A stretch of DNA of 64,000 bases from an uncultured Acetatifactor sp. (GTDB lineage: Bacteria; Bacillota; Clostridia; Lachnospirales; Lachnospiraceae), in contig NZ_CAJUCP010000009.1 of NCBI RefSeq assembly GCF_910585425.1, positions 1 to 64,000 of the forward strand, read 5' to 3'. The position numbers and the translations under genes are program-made. Positions 1-8,592 of this stretch are shown here, piece by piece (within the stretch, counting starts at the first letter, position 1; each line of letters begins with the position of its first letter). The notes under the pieces were generated by a model. It did not search any database. It was given only the letters and a program-made list of their open reading frames with translations, and was not told where the DNA came from.

Positions 1-442
1 TTGTGGCCTGGGCGATTGCCAGCCGCTGGCGCATTCCCAGCGAATAATGGCACACTTTTTTCCTGGACTGCGGGTCAAGCCCGACTTTCAGCATGATGGA
101 ATGAATCACCGCCGGATCTTTTTTATGGGTGATGCGGTATAGATATTCCAGATTACGGTATCCTGACAGATTGCGGATATAGCCGGGCTCTTCAATGATG
201 ATTCCCGCATGTTCAAGCATATCCATCTCCTTTCCCATCACTCTTCCATTTACGGATATTTCCCCTGAATCCACATGAAGAAAGCCGCAGATACATTTGA
301 ACAAAACGGTTTTTCCGGAGCCGTTATAGCCAATGATTCCATATATCTTTCCGCTTCTGCAGGTGATATTTATGTCATTCAGTACAGGAATACCCTTAAA
401 TGACTTGCTTACATTTTTCACCTCAATCACAAACTGTTCCAC
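1..442 (-). CDS. ABC transporter ATP-binding protein (partial, runs off left edge)
   Basis: Energises an exporter together with the two membrane proteins encoded upstream on the same strand. About 147 N-terminal residues are visible. The Walker A motif reads GYNGSGKT near residue 40, and the signature region YSLGMRQRLAIAQ lies at the window edge. Walker B and the C-terminus lie outside. The start is a GTG at 442 preceded by GGGAGG. The next gene upstream stops at 455, so this is the distal cistron of an operon. The family (ATPases with ABC-2-type membrane partners) is clear; the substrate is not. A nearby GHKL/LytTR pair suggests peptide or antimicrobial export or immunity, which is inference. 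Confidence 0.9.
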   Translation of the reverse strand, partial: MEQFVIEVKNVSKSFKGIPVLNDINITCRSGKIYGIIGYNGSGKTVLFKCICGFLHVDSGEISVNGRVMGKEMDMLEHAGIIIEEPGYIRNLSGYRNLEYLYRITHKKDPAVIHSIMLKVGLDPQSRKKVCHYSLGMRQRLAIAQAT

Positions 443-454
443 TCAGGCACCTCC

Positions 455-1315
455 CTACTCTTCTTTGTACCATTGAAATTCCATCTTCTTTATCTTTATC
501 AATATCAGGACAGCACATACTGCAATCCCGGCCGCCAACATTATCAGCATATAAAGAACCGGCGGCTGGATAAAACTGTCATGTAATTTCACGCCGATTT
601 GTGTTACCCTCATCCAGTTTACCGGGACGAACATCGCCATCTTCTCTCTTAACAGCGGATGGATATTCTCGACCAGGTAGATCATGAGCACCATGACAAA
701 TGCCGCCGTAACCGCTGCACTCCTGTTGATATAGATGCTGACAGCAAACATAAAAAGACCAATAAAACCGATTCCCAAAGTACCGATGATAACCGTCAAT
801 GCAGTCAGTTCCAACGGCGAAAACATCTGCATGGTTTCATAGGAAAAGGCAAACAGAAACCGGTATTCTTCCGGACTGCCTGTCAATGCCAGTGTATGAT
901 ACAGTTTCCCCCAATCCAGGGTAAGCTCACATGACCCGCTTAACAAGACCATGCTGAAAAGTACATTTGCCGCCATTATCAAAAACGACTGCGCAAGGAT
1001 CGCGCTGACCTGGCCTGCAGCCCATCTGCGCCTTCCGGTACGGATTACCTGATACATATTTTTATACTGAATAAACGGGACATCTGAAAAACAGTAAATA
1101 ATCCCGATCATAAATAATAGCAGATAGAAAATATTTGACAGGATAAATGGGAATGCCCACGGTGCAGCCGCGTATCCCATATCTCTTGAAAACGCCGCCA
1201 CGGGCCTCATATACAGATGCAGCATAAACCCCTGCAAAACTGCCACTACATAAGTCCTGGAGCTGAACACCCTTTCTGTAAACATCTGACGGAAAGACCG
1301 AAAATACCCCGTCAT
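455..1315 (-). CDS. ABC-2-type transporter membrane subunit
   Basis: Integral membrane protein of about 286 residues with six apparent hydrophobic segments, spread from the N-terminal region to just before a basic tail ending KEE. It probably forms the channel with the neighbouring permease and the ATPase at the left edge. I chose the ATG at 1315 because AAGGAGG lies 8 bases upstream; an ATG at 1321 is too close to that site. The reading frame stays open further upstream, but only inside the preceding gene. It sits between the ATPase and a second permease with 3 to 12 base spacings, so the three are co-transcribed. The family is inferred from topology and context, not from a diagnostic motif. 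Confidence 0.75.
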   Translation of the reverse strand: MTGYFRSFRQMFTERVFSSRTYVVAVLQGFMLHLYMRPVAAFSRDMGYAAAPWAFPFILSNIFYLLLFMIGIIYCFSDVPFIQYKNMYQVIRTGRRRWAAGQVSAILAQSFLIMAANVLFSMVLLSGSCELTLDWGKLYHTLALTGSPEEYRFLFAFSYETMQMFSPLELTALTVIIGTLGIGFIGLFMFAVSIYINRSAAVTAAFVMVLMIYLVENIHPLLREKMAMFVPVNWMRVTQIGVKLHDSFIQPPVLYMLIMLAAGIAVCAVLILIKIKKMEFQWYKEE

Positions 1316-1317
1316 GC

Positions 1318-2097
1318 TCATATCCTCCTTTTTGACTGTAACATGCCTGCAAAGCCAAGGAGCAGCCATGCCGCTGCCCCCAGCAGGAATGCCCATGCGA
1401 GCATTTTCCAATCGCTGTTCCAAATATTATGCCTTGCGTCAAAGACCACGCGCGGGTCAAACGCTGCTATTTTCCGAAAGCTGTCTGCGCCAAATTCGAT
1501 CAATATCTGGTAAAGCAAAACAGGTACGGAAAATACCAGCAGTTTATTCGGCCAGAAAAGTGAAAAAAACGCTGCCGCCATTGAGAGGATCCCCGCAAAA
1601 ATCCCCCACTGCATCCCATAGAACCAAAACCACAGCAAATACTGTCCATGGTCTAAAAAAGAACGGTATCCTCCAAACATCGATATGTATTCCGCCATAC
1701 CCTCATCCACCCATGGCAGCCTCAGGGAACACAGCATGGAAAAACAGGTTATGCCGATTCCCATTGTCAGCATGGAAGAAATGAAAATGACGAGCATTTT
1801 GGAAAAAACGTACTTTCCCAGGCTCCCGCGAACCACCAGATACTTTGCGTAGTTATATTCCAGATCATCCGTAAACGCAGCCGCATACGGAATTGACGCC
1901 AGGGAAAAAGCAACCAGAAACCCCGCATCGTAAGATGACAGCAACACAGATGACAAAACGGAGCCGCCTATATTTCCCATCCCGTCATTTGCCGATAAAA
2001 ATAGAATCAATACGATTCCCATAACAGAAAAGTAAAGCTCCTTTTTACGGAACAGGCGGCTGATTTCTGTCTGGAAATATCTCTTCCGCTTCTTCAC
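1318..2097 (-). CDS. ABC-2-type transporter membrane subunit
   Basis: Predicted membrane protein of 259 residues. It has a basic N-terminus (MKKRKRYF) followed by about six hydrophobic helices, the usual shape of ABC-2 permeases. The start is a GTG at 2097 that shares its first base with the TAG stop of the upstream lipoprotein gene, so translation is probably coupled. Its own stop sits just before the start of the next permease. Together with that permease and the ATPase it would make one exporter. The substrate cannot be read from the sequence. Confidence 0.75.
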   Translation of the reverse strand: MKKRKRYFQTEISRLFRKKELYFSVMGIVLILFLSANDGMGNIGGSVLSSVLLSSYDAGFLVAFSLASIPYAAAFTDDLEYNYAKYLVVRGSLGKYVFSKMLVIFISSMLTMGIGITCFSMLCSLRLPWVDEGMAEYISMFGGYRSFLDHGQYLLWFWFYGMQWGIFAGILSMAAAFFSLFWPNKLLVFSVPVLLYQILIEFGADSFRKIAAFDPRVVFDARHNIWNSDWKMLAWAFLLGAAAWLLLGFAGMLQSKRRI

Positions 2098-3257
2098 TAA
2101 AAAAACACTTCCGTACCATCTGCCGCATCGACAAACATGTACTGCGTATATTCATATTCTTTGCCGGTATCGCTGTCCACCCCTGATTCCGTGACTTCAA
2201 ACAGCCATACAATCTTTATGTCATAAGTGCTGTCTGTCTGTTTTACCGGCATTTTGTACAGTTCTGCCCGCTTGACTGTATATGAGGCCCCTATGACATC
2301 CCCGTATTTTTTCGATACGGTTTCAGCGATTGTGCCAAAATCCAATAAGCTTACAGTCTCTCCCGGTTCGGAAAAGGAATACAGCCGTGAAACTTCCAGC
2401 CTTTCTATCCCATCCGCAGAATATAACACCTGAATCGGCCTGTTGCTTTCCCCGTCTTCCGGAAAGTCCTGGCTCCCAAAGTATACAGGAAGCCCTTCAT
2501 GCTGCTGAACTGCCGTAAAGAAATAGCAGTCATTTTCCGCTCCCCATGAAAGAGTATCCGCGCCTAATTCCTGGCCTGACTTATCAAATGCCCTGTATTC
2601 CTTTTCCATGGTCTCATGATCCAATGCATAATAGTCATAGGCAGTCTCTTCCAGCTGATATCCTGCCCCATTGATGTTTTTGAGGACAGTATCAAATATC
2701 GTCCGGGGATCCCCTATTTCCATTACGGCATCTTTTGAATACTTGTCTGCATTGTAATCATTATCCAGACGGAAGGCCCCATATACTTTCTCGAATACCG
2801 GGGTACTGTAGACCAGAACCGTACTCGCGCGCAAAAAGGCGCCATCCTCATAGTTGGCAGTATAGCTTGGATATTCAATCCCATCCTCGCCTGAGCCGGT
2901 TTCATTCTTCTCCTCCGTGACAGTCTTCCCTTCGGAGAACATTGCTTTTGCTTTTCCGATATCCGGCTGTTGGAGCGTTGCCGTTACTTGATGCAGATTC
3001 CCAAGTTCTGCCTCTTCTGATATCTGAATCACCGTATCGAAAGTGACTCCATTTACAGTCTCCTGAAATTTTTCCGGAAAATCCTGTTTGTCTGCAGCGC
3101 TTCCTGTATTTCCTGATTCTGTTCCGTTCCCGGTATTCCGGGTATCCTCCGATTTGCTCTCATTCCCGGCATCGGTTTTTGGCTGTTCCTTTGCGCATCC
3201 CATACATCCCACACACGCCAGGAGCATAATAGCAATCATGTTTTTCCTTACTTTCAT
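2097..3257 (-). CDS. Lipoprotein of an ABC transporter operon
   Basis: A 386-residue protein with a lipoprotein signal: basic MKVRKN, a hydrophobic core, then Cys15, Cys18 and Cys21, any of which could be the lipidated residue. A low-complexity Asn/Ser/Gly/Thr linker follows (about residues 25-55), then a globular extracellular domain that I do not recognise. It is the first gene of the operon with the two permeases and the ATPase, and overlaps the next start by one base. Surface lipoproteins in such operons often serve in immunity or substrate capture, but that role here is inference from position only. Confidence 0.75.
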   Translation of the reverse strand: MKVRKNMIAIMLLACVGCMGCAKEQPKTDAGNESKSEDTRNTGNGTESGNTGSAADKQDFPEKFQETVNGVTFDTVIQISEEAELGNLHQVTATLQQPDIGKAKAMFSEGKTVTEEKNETGSGEDGIEYPSYTANYEDGAFLRASTVLVYSTPVFEKVYGAFRLDNDYNADKYSKDAVMEIGDPRTIFDTVLKNINGAGYQLEETAYDYYALDHETMEKEYRAFDKSGQELGADTLSWGAENDCYFFTAVQQHEGLPVYFGSQDFPEDGESNRPIQVLYSADGIERLEVSRLYSFSEPGETVSLLDFGTIAETVSKKYGDVIGASYTVKRAELYKMPVKQTDSTYDIKIVWLFEVTESGVDSDTGKEYEYTQYMFVDAADGTEVFF

Positions 3258-3363
3258 AATACTGAAATCTCCTTTTTTATTTTATTTTTCTTGAAGATTA
3301 TATAATAATGCGGCACAGATTTGCCGGTCTTGTCCGTGAACCTTTCGTTTTATGTCCGCGAAC

Positions 3364-3390
3364 AAAAAAAGCCGCCCGGACAAGGCGGCT
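3364..3390 (-). terminator. Rho-independent terminator of the kinase/regulator operon
   Basis: Arms AGCCGCC (3370-3376) and GGCGGCT (3384-3390) enclose a 7-base loop. On the minus strand the hairpin is followed by a run of T (plus-strand A, 3364-3370). It lies 35 bases past the stop of the histidine kinase and separates that operon from the lipoprotein-ABC operon. Confidence 0.85.
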
Positions 3391-3424
3391 CCTCTCATTC
3401 GATTCTGGCGTTATGTAGTATACA

Positions 3425-4720
3425 TCAGAAGAACAGTATTACTGTTATTCTTAATTCCGTTCCGCTGAATTGATACTGCATTGTTCCGTTATACTTTTCC
3501 ACAATGCTTTTTACGCTCTGCATCCCCCATCCATGCCTTGTCCGGTCAGTCTTATTGGTAATCCATCTGCCGGTTTTGGGGTCGATTTGGGGCTGTCTGG
3601 AAGTCGTATTGGAAACCTGGATTAAGATGAACTGATGCACACAGTGTATTTTCAGACAGATCACTGCATTGTCCATATTTCTGCTTCCCTCTATTGCGTT
3701 GTCCAGCAGATTCCCCAAAACCGTACATACATCACTGGGCTGTATGCCTGTATTTACCGGGAATTCCGCATCGATATCTGTTTTCATTCCCAGCTGCTCT
3801 GCCTTTTGCTTTTTGCAGCTGATGATTACATCAATAATATCATTTCCCGTAAATCTTTTTTGGACCATTTCTTTCATGGGTTCGCCGATCTGGCTGATAT
3901 ACTCTTTTGCCTCATCCATACGTTTTGAGACAAGCAGCTGATACAGGATATCTAAATGATTATTCAGGTCATGGTACAGCCTTGCGTTGCTCTCATATAA
4001 ATGACTTACAGCCTGATAGTTTTCCTGCAATAATTCGTTCTGTATCTTCGCTATCCTGCTCTGCATTTTCTCGTTCTGGTTTTCCAGATATTTGTAACCC
4101 ACATATATTCCCAGACTGCAGAGGAGCACCAACAGCCCGAATATAATGGATATCTCCACAGAAAAACTGCTCTGCGCCGGTTTCCTGTAATATAAAAAGA
4201 GCAGAAACGCAATCAGGGATATCAGCAATACCCTCTTTTCATGCTCGCTCCGGATAAGCGGAATGATCAGTTTTCTCAAAGAGACCACAAAAACAATCAT
4301 TACGGACTTTGCCCAAACCACCAGTCCTATTCTCTGTAAGGAGAATGTCATGATCGTATCGCCGTTTATATTGAAGTGGTTTCCGACAGACAAATACAGA
4401 TTTGATGCCAGCATATCTGTGGAGCAGAAACACAATGTATAAAGCACTGTAAGTGACAAAAGCTTTATGTAGCTGACGCGATAAAGCGCCATTGCTGACA
4501 CACTGCCAAAAAGCATCCAGAAAAAGAGCGTGAATGAGGAATAAAGGACGATATTGTTTAGTCCCAATATCACAACAGCCAGGATGACGGATAAGATGTA
4601 GTCCCGGTATATCCTTACGTTTTTCCGCTCCTCCCTGAAAGTTTTGTCTGCCAGCCAGTAAAAAAGCCCGACTTCTGTCAGACAGGCAATCCATTCAATG
4701 AACTCAGATAAGAATATCAT
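3425..4720 (-). CDS. GHKL-type sensor histidine kinase (AgrC/CitA-like)
   Basis: Membrane sensor kinase of 431 residues. About six hydrophobic helices fill the first 210 residues. A coiled linker follows, then the phosphoacceptor box YHDLNNHLD near residue 250 and a GHKL ATPase domain with N-box LGNLLDNAIEG and a C-terminal HGWGMQSV G-box. The start is the ATG at 4720, overlapping the TGA of the regulator gene (ATGA). A TTG 15 bases upstream would give a longer product with no better ribosome site. It pairs with the LytTR regulator just upstream. Such kinases commonly sense peptides. The adjacent ABC/lipoprotein operon is a plausible target, by inference. Confidence 0.9.
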   Translation of the reverse strand: MIFLSEFIEWIACLTEVGLFYWLADKTFREERKNVRIYRDYILSVILAVVILGLNNIVLYSSFTLFFWMLFGSVSAMALYRVSYIKLLSLTVLYTLCFCSTDMLASNLYLSVGNHFNINGDTIMTFSLQRIGLVVWAKSVMIVFVVSLRKLIIPLIRSEHEKRVLLISLIAFLLFLYYRKPAQSSFSVEISIIFGLLVLLCSLGIYVGYKYLENQNEKMQSRIAKIQNELLQENYQAVSHLYESNARLYHDLNNHLDILYQLLVSKRMDEAKEYISQIGEPMKEMVQKRFTGNDIIDVIISCKKQKAEQLGMKTDIDAEFPVNTGIQPSDVCTVLGNLLDNAIEGSRNMDNAVICLKIHCVHQFILIQVSNTTSRQPQIDPKTGRWITNKTDRTRHGWGMQSVKSIVEKYNGTMQYQFSGTELRITVILFF

Positions 4721-5436
4721 ATGTGCTCGCTCCAATATATTGCCATCCGTTCTTTTATTTCTTCCAGCCTGGGGCGGCTGGCATGAATGCGCACCCCATT
4801 GCTCAGCAAAACCTCTTCTTTCTGAATGCTTTTAATCTGAGCGATATTCACGATGCTGCCCCGTTCCACGAAAACGAAATCCTTTGAATTAAGTTCTTTA
4901 TGTACATCAGAAAGGCTCTTTCTCACGCTTTTCACACTGCCGTCCGTACAGATGATTATGGCGTTTTTGCCGTCTTTCTGGATATACACAATCTGCTTCA
5001 GCAGAATCTTCTCGATCCTTGCCGCAGTCTGTATCAGATAACTCTTATCCGCCTGGGACTGTACCCTTTTTATAGCGATCTCCAAAGCGCCCGGCAGCTT
5101 TTCATCCAGACAGCTTTTGGGAATGTACCTGAACACTTCCAGTTCATATGCATCGATTGCATATTTTAAGTAGGCAGTCACAAAAATCAGAATGGCATCC
5201 GGCAGACAGCCCCTTATTTCTTTCGCAAGTTTCATTCCGTCTGTATCGGGCATCTCAATATCGCTCAATATGATGTCAAAATACTTTCCCTCCTGAAGAT
5301 CGTATTTTAACAAGTCGCTACGGCCATATGCTTTCAGCTCCGCTAAAATATTATTTTCTTTTAAGTATATCTGCACCTTATCCCTTATGGCTGCAAGCTG
5401 AGAAGCCTCATCTTCGCATATCGCTATATAGAGCAT
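4717..5436 (-). CDS. LytTR-family response regulator
   Basis: Regulator of 239 residues. The N-terminal receiver domain has the acidic pair CEDE near residue 9 and the phosphorylated Asp in LSDIEMPDTDG (around residue 58). The C-terminal LytTR DNA-binding domain (about 135-235) carries the family pattern FVFVERGSIVNIAQI. The start follows an AGGTGG site. The gene overlaps the kinase gene by 4 bases, so the two are one co-translated two-component system. LytTR regulators of this kind typically activate bacteriocin, quorum-sensing or transporter operons. Confidence 0.92.
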   Translation of the reverse strand: MLYIAICEDEASQLAAIRDKVQIYLKENNILAELKAYGRSDLLKYDLQEGKYFDIILSDIEMPDTDGMKLAKEIRGCLPDAILIFVTAYLKYAIDAYELEVFRYIPKSCLDEKLPGALEIAIKRVQSQADKSYLIQTAARIEKILLKQIVYIQKDGKNAIIICTDGSVKSVRKSLSDVHKELNSKDFVFVERGSIVNIAQIKSIQKEEVLLSNGVRIHASRPRLEEIKERMAIYWSEHI

Positions 5437-5637
5437 TTTTATCCACCTCTACTCTATTTTTTATCTATAATACACCATTCTGTAACTTTTATCATCTCTT
5501 TCGGAAAAATTTACAGACTTAGGTATCTGTTGTTCAACTCCAAGCCAAATATTTTGCCGCACTCTTCAAGGATCCAGCCAGTTCCGCTATCAGAGGACAC
5601 CATCCAAAGAAGAAGCTATAGGGCAGGCAATTATATG

Positions 5638-5666
5638 TTGACGCAAAAAAGAAAATAAGTTATGCT
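5638..5666 (+). promoter_or_regulatory. Sigma-A promoter for the exonuclease gene
   Basis: TTGACG (5638-5643), a 17-base spacer and TATGCT (5661-5666). Transcription would start near 5673, giving a leader of about 310 bases before the exonuclease start. The rest of the 5437-5983 gap shows no coding region. Confidence 0.7.
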
Positions 5667-5727
5667 GTAGTAGTAAAAAACGACGACAGCCGTACCTTTT
5701 AGAAGAAATTTCTTAAAAGTGGAATAA

Positions 5728-5778
5728 AGCCTGTGGTGAACTTGACGACAGTCGATTACTCACTGCAGGCTATTTTCT
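5728..5778 (+). promoter_or_regulatory. Leader hairpin upstream of the exonuclease
   Basis: Arms 5728-5739 and 5760-5771 pair over 12 bases with two G-U pairs. A 20-base loop contains GACGACAG, which also occurs upstream at about 5684. The hairpin is followed by ATTTTCT, so it resembles a weak terminator or attenuator within the 5' leader. Confidence 0.45.
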
Positions 5779-5983
5779 ATAGGAAACGCAATAAGTATTT
5801 TCGGCAGGGAAAAGGGATTCTAAGGAACACCAGGTATGGAACACCAGAAGCAATACATCCCATGAGATAAAAGTACCTGACAGAAAGGCATTGCCGGGCG
5901 CCGTCACAAGGACAGTCGCCAGGGGAATGATAGAAAGCAACTCCGAACCGTACATAAGCAATGAGAATGCAAAAGGAGAAAAA

Positions 5984-6538
5984 GTGGAGAATTTCGCAGT
6001 CATCGACACCGAAACAAACTGGAATGACGAGGTAATGTCAATCGGCATCGTAATCGCCGACGGGTCAACCAAAGAAAAAATCGCCTCAAAATATTACATA
6101 ATCACCCCGGAATACAGAGTGGGAGGAATGTTCTCGCATGAACTGAGGTCATCAGAAAAAGAAGCCCGCATCACAGACAGAAAACAGGCATTAGGAGAGC
6201 TGAAACAATGGATGGACTCTTACCAGGTGCGGAAACTTTTTGCCTACAATGCGACCTTTGACAAGAAACATCTGCCGGAATACGCAAGCTACCAATGGTA
6301 CGACATCATGCGCCTGGCGGCATACCAGCAGTACAATAAAGCGATACCGGCTTCCGCGGAGTGCTGCAAAACCGGCAGACTGAAGCGCGGATATGGCGTC
6401 GAAGATATCCTGAAAATGCTGAGTAGGAACAACAGATACCGCGAGACACATAACGCCGTTACAGATGCGGAAGACGAACTGAAAATCATGAAGCTGCTTG
6501 GTTATGGGATAAGCGAATATGCTGCCGCGCTTATCTAG
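5984..6538 (+). CDS. DEDDh 3'-5' exonuclease (DnaQ-like, single domain)
   Basis: Small nuclease of 184 residues of the DnaQ/RNase T fold. Catalytic motifs are visible in order: DTETNW near the N-terminus (Exo I, Asp and Glu), YNATFDKKHL around residue 85 (Exo II Asp), and HNAVTDAEDE around residue 155 (Exo III His and Asp). It removes nucleotides from DNA or RNA 3' ends. I take the GTG at 5984 as start: AAGGAG lies 5 bases upstream and the domain begins at once. The frame is open back to 5891, but no ribosome site of that quality precedes those starts. It appears to be a single-gene unit with its own promoter and leader. Its biological substrate is not evident. Confidence 0.85.
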   Translation: MENFAVIDTETNWNDEVMSIGIVIADGSTKEKIASKYYIITPEYRVGGMFSHELRSSEKEARITDRKQALGELKQWMDSYQVRKLFAYNATFDKKHLPEYASYQWYDIMRLAAYQQYNKAIPASAECCKTGRLKRGYGVEDILKMLSRNNRYRETHNAVTDAEDELKIMKLLGYGISEYAAALI

Positions 6539-6584
6539 GCCGGAGAGAATCCGATTAGGGAACAACAGAAAAGAAAGGCGCATA

Positions 6585-6863
6585 TCACCCAGGATACTGA
6601 TTGGCAATCCACCGGAAGGCTTCGCCCGGGTCGTCCTCCTGGCCAAGCGGCTCTGACCTGGTTCTGTGCCGCACTGCCGGATTTCCGGTTTCCAGCAGCC
6701 AGAGTATGGAAGGCGGGCATTCCCTACTTCCATGGTATATCACAGTAGCATCGTCCTTCTGCGTCATCCACATAAATCCTGTACCTTTCCTTCTCAGGAT
6801 ACTCCGGCAGAATACAGACCGCGTTTCGGATGATATATTTGCCGAGCAGATTATAGGTATCAC
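6585..6863 (-). pseudogene. Remnant of an unidentified protein
   Basis: In this minus-strand frame the last roughly 45 residues (about 6585-6722) look like true protein, with ILWLLETGNPAV and EAFRWIANQYPG. The part before it is out-of-frame readthrough of the neighbouring remnant. It has no convincing start and ends abruptly at 6585, so I read it as a truncated N-terminal scrap of a lost gene. No function is assigned. Confidence 0.35.
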
Positions 6864-7227
6864 CGTCGGAGATTTTGCCGTTGGACAGCCGTCCGGTAAT
6901 CCACCCTTTTCTCAGGAGCTGCACCAGCCATTCCTTTTTCTGCCCAAGAAGCTCCTTGGTCGTCTCATTGTCGATATCCGTGAAGGCCATCAGCAGATAG
7001 GAGAGGGGAATCCCTTTCTGGGACGCCGCCTGCCCGGGCCCGAAGGCAAGGAACCTCTCCCCCAGAGGCCCCAGCAGCTTATCTATTCATGCCTCATCCA
7101 CAGGCCGGACGGATGCCAGGAGGCGCAGCACGCATATCCCTGCGGCGACGCACTCCCCTGCGTACAGAAATTCCCGAAACAGGTCTTCCGAAACTATACC
7201 ACATTGAATATGACAACTGCACGTCAT
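6724..7227 (-). pseudogene. Decayed hypothetical gene with an in-frame TGA
   Basis: A continuous protein-like frame runs from ATG 7227 to the stop at 6724, but TGA at 7087-7089 breaks it after residue 46. On both sides the translation looks natural: RLLASVRPVDEA before the stop, and IDKLLGPLGERF, then FTDIDNETTKELL and RKGWITGRLSNGK after it. A single change from a Trp codon would explain the stop. A 17-codon open frame from ATG 7277 overlaps this start and may be the displaced original N-terminus. I do not recognise the family. The downstream half alone (from 6990) could still be translated. Confidence 0.5.
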
Positions 7228-7476
7228 ATTTCCCAGGCATTCTCTGAAATTTTCCCTTGCAATTCCGCCCTGGCCATGTTACCCTAATAGAAGCAGGGAA
7301 TAAAAGTCTGAAGCATTCTGAAGGCGGTAGTGCTGTTTCTGTAATTCATGGCAATGGAAGGCTCGGGAAGCGTATTCCATTGTTCCGAATTTTCTGCCAG
7401 GCGGCAGCCTGTACCCAGAGAACTGAAATCGACAGAGTGCAATAGAGAGATTGTGCCATGCTTTATGATGGAAGAG

Positions 7477-7549
7477 GGACATTCCATAAAAGAGAGGCAT
7501 TCCATGGAAAAAATGCATTCCATAGAAGAAATGCATTCCATGGAATAAA
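7477..7549 (+). repeat. Four tandem 18-bp repeats around CATTCCATGGAA
   Basis: CATTCCAT begins at 7480, 7498, 7516 and 7534, exactly 18 bases apart. The unit contains the palindrome TTCCATGGAA and has diverged slightly between copies. It lies between the decayed minus-strand genes and the PIN/NYN gene. A plus-strand frame across it would encode a hexapeptide repeat, but I see no reason to call a gene. Confidence 0.75.
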
Positions 7550-7613
7550 GCTATTTTTATGGCAGAAAAACGTCCCGGCATCCTTTAAAAATAATTGAGG
7601 AGAGAATGGATTT

Positions 7614-8546
7614 ATGGAAGAGAACCTTATGACACAGACTGCGATTGATTCGGCTGACGAAGCGCCGGAGACGGAAGAGAACCCTTCCGAGGCACCTACG
7701 GCATACGACAGGATATACCTGATAGACAGCGAGAACATCAGCGATGAATGGGTAGACCTTCTGGACACCATGGGCCAGCGGGACGCCATTTTCGTATTCT
7801 ACACAGGCAAGAGCACACATATAAACTGCGAGCGCGTGTACAAGCTGATGCGGCACGGCATGGGCAGGGTACAGTGGATTAAATGTTTTGAGGGAAATAA
7901 TGCCCTGGACTTCCAGCTCGTCACCGAGCTTGGGGCGAAGATTTCCAAAGGGGAAGCCGCAGAATATATCATCGTCTCCAGGGATAACGGCTACAATTGC
8001 GTAGTCAGATATTGGAAGGAAAGGGGAATCACCGTATCCAAAAAGGGGACAGTTATGGCGAAGAGGACAGAAGAGCCAGGGGAGGCGATTCCTGCGGCAG
8101 GGCTGTTCTGCGGGGAAAGGGAAGCGCCCCTGGAGGAGCCAGAGAAAGCTGCGTCTGACGAGAATTTCCTCCATGTATTATTGAAATCGGTGGACATCAT
8201 GGACAATAGTCTGCTGTACGGAGCGCTGACCGCCTTTGAGGGCATGACGGTAGGCGCAGAGGAGTACCGGCGGCTCAGGGATCTGGACGAAGAAGACAAG
8301 GAGACGCTGCGAGGGCTGTTGCTGGAGGACAGGCACGAGAGGGGCGTGAATTATGTCAGGCTCCTGGCGCACAGGAACGGCTGGGCCGCAGACGACGCGG
8401 AGGAACTGTACCAGGCTATCCTGAGCGGCCCTAAGAAGAATAAGGCCAAATATCGAAAGGCCCTGGCAGAGAGATTTGGGAAGGAGCCGGGGGAACGCTA
8501 TTACCTCGTCACAAAGAGCCATTATAATTACGTGAAAAAGATATAG
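7614..8546 (+). CDS. PIN/NYN-like nuclease-fold protein
   Basis: Protein of 310 residues. After an acidic 30-residue N-terminus comes a PIN-like fold (about 32-150). The first acidic residue and an Asn lie in LIDSENIS, a middle acidic site in NALDFQLVTELG, and a late one in VSRDNGYN. This arrangement is typical of NYN/PIN ribonucleases. A helical C-terminal region of unknown role follows (about 180-310). GAGGAGAG lies 9 bases before the start. The next gene encodes KptA, an RNA-end-processing enzyme, so an RNA-related role is reasonable. The nuclease activity itself is inferred from fold and acidic residues. Confidence 0.75.
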   Translation: MEENLMTQTAIDSADEAPETEENPSEAPTAYDRIYLIDSENISDEWVDLLDTMGQRDAIFVFYTGKSTHINCERVYKLMRHGMGRVQWIKCFEGNNALDFQLVTELGAKISKGEAAEYIIVSRDNGYNCVVRYWKERGITVSKKGTVMAKRTEEPGEAIPAAGLFCGEREAPLEEPEKAASDENFLHVLLKSVDIMDNSLLYGALTAFEGMTVGAEEYRRLRDLDEEDKETLRGLLLEDRHERGVNYVRLLAHRNGWAADDAEELYQAILSGPKKNKAKYRKALAERFGKEPGERYYLVTKSHYNYVKKI

Positions 8547-8592
8547 GGCCAGGCGCGAAAGAAGGACGGGCTTTGGAAGGAAGCGATGCCAT

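Noticed and set aside
7477..7549. Short CRISPR or coding peptide
   Set aside because: Units are directly adjacent with no spacers, and no start with a ribosome site leads into the plus-strand frame.
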